Below the pieces are notes generated by a model. The model ran no database searches. It was not told the origin of the DNA and was given only the letters and a program-made list of their open reading frames with translations. A DNA stretch of 64,000 nt, from the NCBI RefSeq assembly GCF_001436695.1, contig NZ_AYZG01000014.1:1-64000 (forward strand), given 5' to 3'. The position numbers and the translations under genes were made by a program. The stretch is from Lactobacillus taiwanensis DSM 21401. GTDB taxonomy: Bacteria > Bacillota > Bacilli > Lactobacillales > Lactobacillaceae. This document shows positions 62,826 through 64,000 of the stretch, one piece after another (the first letter of the stretch is position 1; each line of letters begins with the position of its first letter).

Positions 62826-64000
62826 TTAGCCCATATTAGTAATTAAGAAGAAGATAACGAAGATTACAAACAAAATATACATCATTGGTGATACTTCTTT
62901 ATAGCGCTTAGAAGCAATCATTGTAATTGGATAAGCAATCATCCCTAAGGCTAAGCCATCAGAAATTGAGTACGTTAAAGGCATACCAACTACTACTAAG
63001 AAGGAGGGGAAGGCAATTTCAAAGTTGTCCCAATGAATGTATTTAAGATTTCCTGCCATCAACACTCCAACAATGATTAAGGCTGGAGCTGTTACAGTGG
63101 TTGGAATTACTGCTAAAAGTGGACTGAAGATCATTGAGATTAAGAATAGAATACCAACGAAAATAGCAGTTAAACCAGTTCTACCGCCCATTGCGATACC
63201 GGCACTTGATTCAACAGAGGTACCAAGTGGAGCGGTACCTAGAACAGACCCTTCAACCATAGCTAGGGAATCTGACAAGAAAGCTTTTCCGATCCGTGGA
63301 ATTTTGCCGTTTTTATCAACCATTCCAGCTTGTTGTGTCATCCCAATTAAGGTACCAGCAGTATCAAAGAATGTAACAAGTAAGAATGTTAAAACAACCA
63401 TAAATAGTTGTGGTGTATTGATATCTTTTAAGTGGAATACTGCTTGACCGAAAGTAGGTGCAATACTTGGAGCTCCAGAAACGATACCATGTGGCATTGG
63501 AATTTGACCAATAACCATTCCGAAAATAGCAGTTACAATCATTCCGATGAAAATTGAGCCCGGGACTTTAGCTGCCATTAAGATGACTGTTAAGATTAAA
63601 CCAAATAAGGTGATCCAAACTGCTGGATTGTTAAATGAACCAAGACCAACAAGAGATGATTTATTGTCGACGATCAATTTACCGTTTTGTAAACCGATAA
63701 AAGCAATGAATAGACCAATACCTGCTGAGATTGCATACTTTAGGTCTTGAGGAATTGCATCAACAACTTTTTCACGAAGTTTTAAAACAGTAATCAAAAT
63801 GAATAAAATTGAAGCTACTAACACACTAGCTAGAGCAGTTTGCCAATTGATATGCATCCCGATAACAACGTTGTATGAGAAAAAGGCCGCACTACCAAGT
63901 GTTGGTGCTAAGGCAATAGGATAATTTGCAATAAATCCCATTAAGAAACAACCAATTGCTGTTGCAATTGCAGTAACAGTAAAGGCAGCTCCTTTATTAA
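62826..64000 (-). CDS. NCS2 purine (hypoxanthine/guanine) permease, 5' end outside window
   Basis: At least 391 residues are visible and the frame stays open to the end of the window, so the start lies beyond it. The visible part resembles the AzgA/PbuG branch: IGCFLMGFIANYPIALAPTLG (shown in two adjoining pieces), a helix with LTFLLVTFFDTAGTLIG, and GTSVESSAGIAMGGRTGLTA near the middle. About twelve membrane helices are expected for the whole. The usual ALAPGMGLNAFF segment reads ALAPTLGSAAFF here, as in a divergent paralogue. It imports a purine base with protons. Confidence 0.88.
   Translation of the reverse strand, partial: NKGAAFTVTAIATAIGCFLMGFIANYPIALAPTLGSAAFFSYNVVIGMHINWQTALASVLVASILFILITVLKLREKVVDAIPQDLKYAISAGIGLFIAFIGLQNGKLIVDNKSSLVGLGSFNNPAVWITLFGLILTVILMAAKVPGSIFIGMIVTAIFGMVIGQIPMPHGIVSGAPSIAPTFGQAVFHLKDINTPQLFMVVLTFLLVTFFDTAGTLIGMTQQAGMVDKNGKIPRIGKAFLSDSLAMVEGSVLGTAPLGTSVESSAGIAMGGRTGLTAIFVGILFLISMIFSPLLAVIPTTVTAPALIIVGVLMAGNLKYIHWDNFEIAFPSFLVVVGMPLTYSISDGLALGMIAYPITMIASKRYKEVSPMMYILFVIFVIFFLITNMG

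Overview
This window looks like the origin-of-replication region of a low-GC lactobacillus of the Lactobacillus johnsonii/gasseri group. The evidence is the AT-rich sequence, the gene order dnaA-dnaN-yaaA-recF-gyrB-gyrA-rpsF-ssb-rpsR on one strand facing rpmH-rnpA-yidC-mnmE-mnmG on the other, a pyruvate oxidase and ornithine decarboxylase nearby, and a giant PrtP-type cell-envelope proteinase. The species is inferred from memory of gene order, not from a search. The oriC core (about 19.37-19.80 kb) carries a cluster of DnaA boxes. Genes to its left mostly run on the minus strand and genes to its right mostly on the plus strand, as expected for two replichores.

Left arm (1-19.4 kb): a tRNA-Thr, an MgtC-type membrane protein, a decayed hydrolase-like pseudogene, an alpha/beta-hydrolase-like DUF2974 protein and a ROK sugar kinase with a cre-like promoter. 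These are followed by the housekeeping block dnaB, rplI, gdpP (c-di-AMP phosphodiesterase), a CorA transporter, rpsR-ssb-rpsF, gyrA, gyrB, recF, yaaA, dnaN and dnaA. yaaA appears to begin at a non-canonical ATT codon.

Right arm, conserved part (19.8-39.7 kb): rpmH-rnpA-yidC-mnmE-mnmG, then pyruvate oxidase, 6-phosphogluconate dehydrogenase, a ClC transporter, a MutS2-like protein without an Smr domain, a HesB/IscA-like protein and a sugar-porter MFS protein. Next come a GNAT acetyltransferase preceded by a tiny MRLR-type leader ORF and a hairpin, a PLP enzyme, an ornithine decarboxylase and an APC permease. Palindromes close to the Bacillus Noc box and ParB parS consensus are scattered through the window far more often than chance predicts.

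Accessory part (39.7-62.8 kb): (i) a three-gene locus with a processive-type family-2 glycosyltransferase between two secreted low-complexity proteins, one collagen-like plus Ala/Thr-rich and the other with twenty 9-residue Gly/Thr/Ala/Pro repeats; (ii) a PrsA/PrtM foldase divergent from a 2150-residue S8 proteinase with five FIVAR-like repeats and LPKTG; (iii) a deletion scar joining the tails of a surface-protein gene and an rgg gene; (iv) a copper operon of copY, two stand-alone cupredoxins and a Cu-ATPase with no N-terminal metal-binding domain; (v) a lactococcin-972-like bacteriocin locus (bacteriocin, DUF1430-type membrane protein, ABC ATPase) with an Rgg regulator, two paralogous small membrane proteins and, between rgg and the bacteriocin, an 8-codon ORF with a strong ribosome-binding site. 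That last arrangement resembles leaderless-peptide quorum sensing (SIP/RopB) and is the most interesting candidate system here. The window closes with a peptide deformylase paralogue, a broken XRE regulator and the 3' part of an NCS2 purine permease gene.
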